A DNA stretch of 64,000 nucleotides, from positions 1 through 64,000 of the forward strand of contig NW_026971218.1 in the NCBI RefSeq assembly GCF_963678635.1, given 5' to 3'. The position numbers were made by a program, and so were the translations under genes. This stretch comes from Symsagittifera roscoffensis. Lineage: Eukaryota; Xenacoelomorpha; Acoela; Convolutidae. Of the stretch, positions 62,501-64,000 are shown piece by piece (the stretch's first letter is position 1; every line of letters begins with the position of its first letter). The notes beneath the pieces are model-generated. The model saw only the letters and a program-made list of their open reading frames with translations. It searched no databases and was not told where the DNA came from.

Positions 62501-64000
62501 AGCTGCTTGCAAAAGATGGAAGCTGTGCAACTTGTGGTTCAAAAGTTACGACCCGAACCGTAAACGAGCTCAAAATGAGGTCTCAAACTGGTAAAGTTGC
62601 TTCAGTTGGCTTTTAAATCAACAAAGCTTGCTCGTAGAGCTTCGGAGATAAACTCATCAGCTTTCTCGTCAAAAATAAATCTAAGAACTACCTTAGATGA
62701 GCTCGTTCGATACTTGGGTGAGCTGCAGGAGGTACTTAGCGAAGCTGAAGACCCCTATTTTCAGCTGAAAAATGGGGATTTCAGGGCTGTAAAACGCTTG
62801 TTTTGGCATGAAGTCGTGCTCGCACAGCTTCTCTATTGTATTAGCGAAGTCAGACCTAGATAATGGTCAGCTGCTTGCAAAAGATGGAAGCTGTGCAACT
62901 TGTGAATCAAAAGTTATGACCCGAACCGTAAACGAGCTCAAAATGAGGTCCCAATCTGGTAAAGTTGTTTCAGTTGGCTTTTAAATCAACAAAGCTTGCT
63001 CGTAGAGCCTCGGAGATAAATTCATCAGCTTTCTCATGAAAATTATGTAAAGAACTACCTTAGAGAGGCCCGTTCGATACTTGGGTGAGCTGCAGGATGT
63101 ACTTAGCGAAGCTGAAGACCCCTATTTTCAGCTGAAAAATGGGTATCTCAGGGCTGTAAAATGCTTGTTTTGGCATAAAGTCGTGCCCGCACAGCTTCTC
63201 TATTATATTAGCGAAGTCAGATCTGGATAATGGTCATTTGCTTGCAAAAGATGGAAGCTGTGCAACTTGTGGTTCAAAAGTTACGACCCGAACCGTAAAC
63301 GAGCTCAAAATGAGGTCTCAAACTGGTAAAGTTGCTTCAGTTGGCTTTTAAATCAACAAAGCTTGCTCGTAGAGCTTCGGAGATAAACTCATCAGCTTTC
63401 TCGTCAAAAATAAATCTAAGAACTACCTTAGATGAGCTCGTTCGATACTTGGGTGAGCTGCAGGAGGTACTTAGCGAAGCTGAAGACCCCTATTTTCAGC
63501 TGAAAAATGGGGATTTCAGGGCTGTAAAACGCTTGTTTTGGCATGAAGTCGTGCTCGCACAGCTTCTCTATTGTATTAGCGAAGTCAGACCTAGATAATG
63601 GTCAGCTGCTTGTAAAAGATGGAAGCTGTGCAACTTGTGGTTCAAAAGTTACGACCCGAACCGTAAACGAGCTCAAAATGAGGTCCCAAACTGGTAAAGT
63701 TGCTTCTGTTGGCATTCAAATCAACAAAGCTTGCTCTTAGAGCTTCGCAGATAAATTCATCAGCTTTCTCATGAAAAATAGGTCTAAGAACTACCTTAGA
63801 TGAGCTCGTTTGATTTTTGGGTGAGCTGCAGGATGTACTTAGCGAAGCTGAAGACCACTATTTTCAGCTGAAAAATGGGTATCTCAGGGCTGTAAAACGC
63901 TTGTTTTGGCATAAAGTCGTGCTCGCACAGCTTCTTTTTTATATTAGCGAAGTCAGACCTAGATAATGGTCAGCTGCTTGCAAAAGATGGAAGCTGTGCA
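56450..64000. repeat. Higher-order repeat of ~4770 bp (13 monomers), second copy cut by window edge
   Basis: Sequence at 56728 recurs at 61498, 57198 at 61968 and 57827 at 62597, all offset about 4770. Similarity weakens after about 58300/63070, where the monomer type differs. A smaller duplication (58440-59171 and 59172-59900, offset 732) is nested inside the first copy. Confidence 0.75.
58440..59900. repeat. Higher-order repeat, two copies of 732 bp
   Basis: A two-monomer block at 58440-59171 is repeated at 59172-59900 with offset 732; both hold the unusual form gaggtatttaaggaagctg and the divergent monomer with atgaccgatccataa. Confidence 0.8.

Larger units (their letters stand above)
41335..64000. 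repeat. Satellite array, right arm (~367 bp monomer)
   Basis: About 62 head-to-tail monomers, same orientation and same landmark order as the left arm but with different subfamily marks: cagctgaaaaatggggatct, ggctgtaaaacgcttg, cttcggagataaactcatc, gatctagataatggtcag and tgtgcaacttgtggttc. The array runs off the window edge. From about 55500 onward a distinct monomer type (gatggacgcctgcttgc, atgaccgatccataa) is interspersed. Monomer deletions are visible near 42440, 47900 and 50145. No genes are called; short frames shared among copies are products of the repeat. Confidence 0.95.

Noticed and set aside
1-64000. CENP-B box in the satellite
   Set aside because: TTCG occurs several times per monomer but never with the required downstream A and CGGG spacing that I could find.
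1-64000. tRNA, rRNA or other RNA genes
   Set aside because: No cloverleaf with conserved tRNA boxes and no rRNA-like sequence was noticed, though a covariance-model scan could not be run.

Overview
The window looks like eukaryotic, most likely animal, heterochromatin. It has no bacterial operon or promoter architecture and I see no host gene. About two thirds is one satellite DNA with a ~366-368 bp monomer. The rest is a ~20.3 kb block, read entirely on the minus strand, built from a decayed Ty3/gypsy-type retroelement and a second very long reading frame. The pol region reminds me of elements I associate with anthozoan cnidarians (stony corals). That host guess is from memory and unchecked.

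Layout: (1) 1-21007, left satellite arm, about 57 head-to-tail monomers with several higher-order duplications (1465 bp, 1187 bp, ~4.91 kb, 1471 bp). (2) 21008-41334, the interrupting block. From its minus-strand 5' side (right to left) it holds an AT-rich flank (41334-40717), a 15-bp minisatellite (40716-39895), an AT-rich leader, a gag remnant (~39590-37575), and a pol remnant (protease, reverse transcriptase, RNase H, integrase, GPF/Y-like module and a C-terminal macro-domain-like segment, 37574-31915). Then come an AT-rich spacer, a three-copy 295-bp tandem repeat with palindromic junctions (31538-30697), and 'gene 2', a broken but originally continuous coding region of about 8.6-8.9 kb ending at 22376. 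Gene 2 carries a coiled coil and an SGNH/GDSL-type hydrolase with all its signature blocks. Last is a 1.4 kb noncoding flank (22375-21008). (3) 41335-64000, right satellite arm, about 62 monomers in the same orientation but of different subfamilies, again with higher-order repeats (1195, 1105, 736, 732 and ~4770 bp).

All retroelement genes are pseudogenes in this copy: stops of all three types, many one-base frameshifts and internal deletions. The shared strand, close packing and continuous coding suggest that gag-pol-macro and gene 2 belong to one giant element, but no LTR pair or target-site duplication could be seen by eye, so two adjacent elements remain possible. The most interesting points are the macro-domain tail on pol, the giant accessory gene with an esterase-like domain, the palindromic repeat junctions, and a satellite monomer whose length is a multiple of three and which in a few copies stays open through the whole unit.
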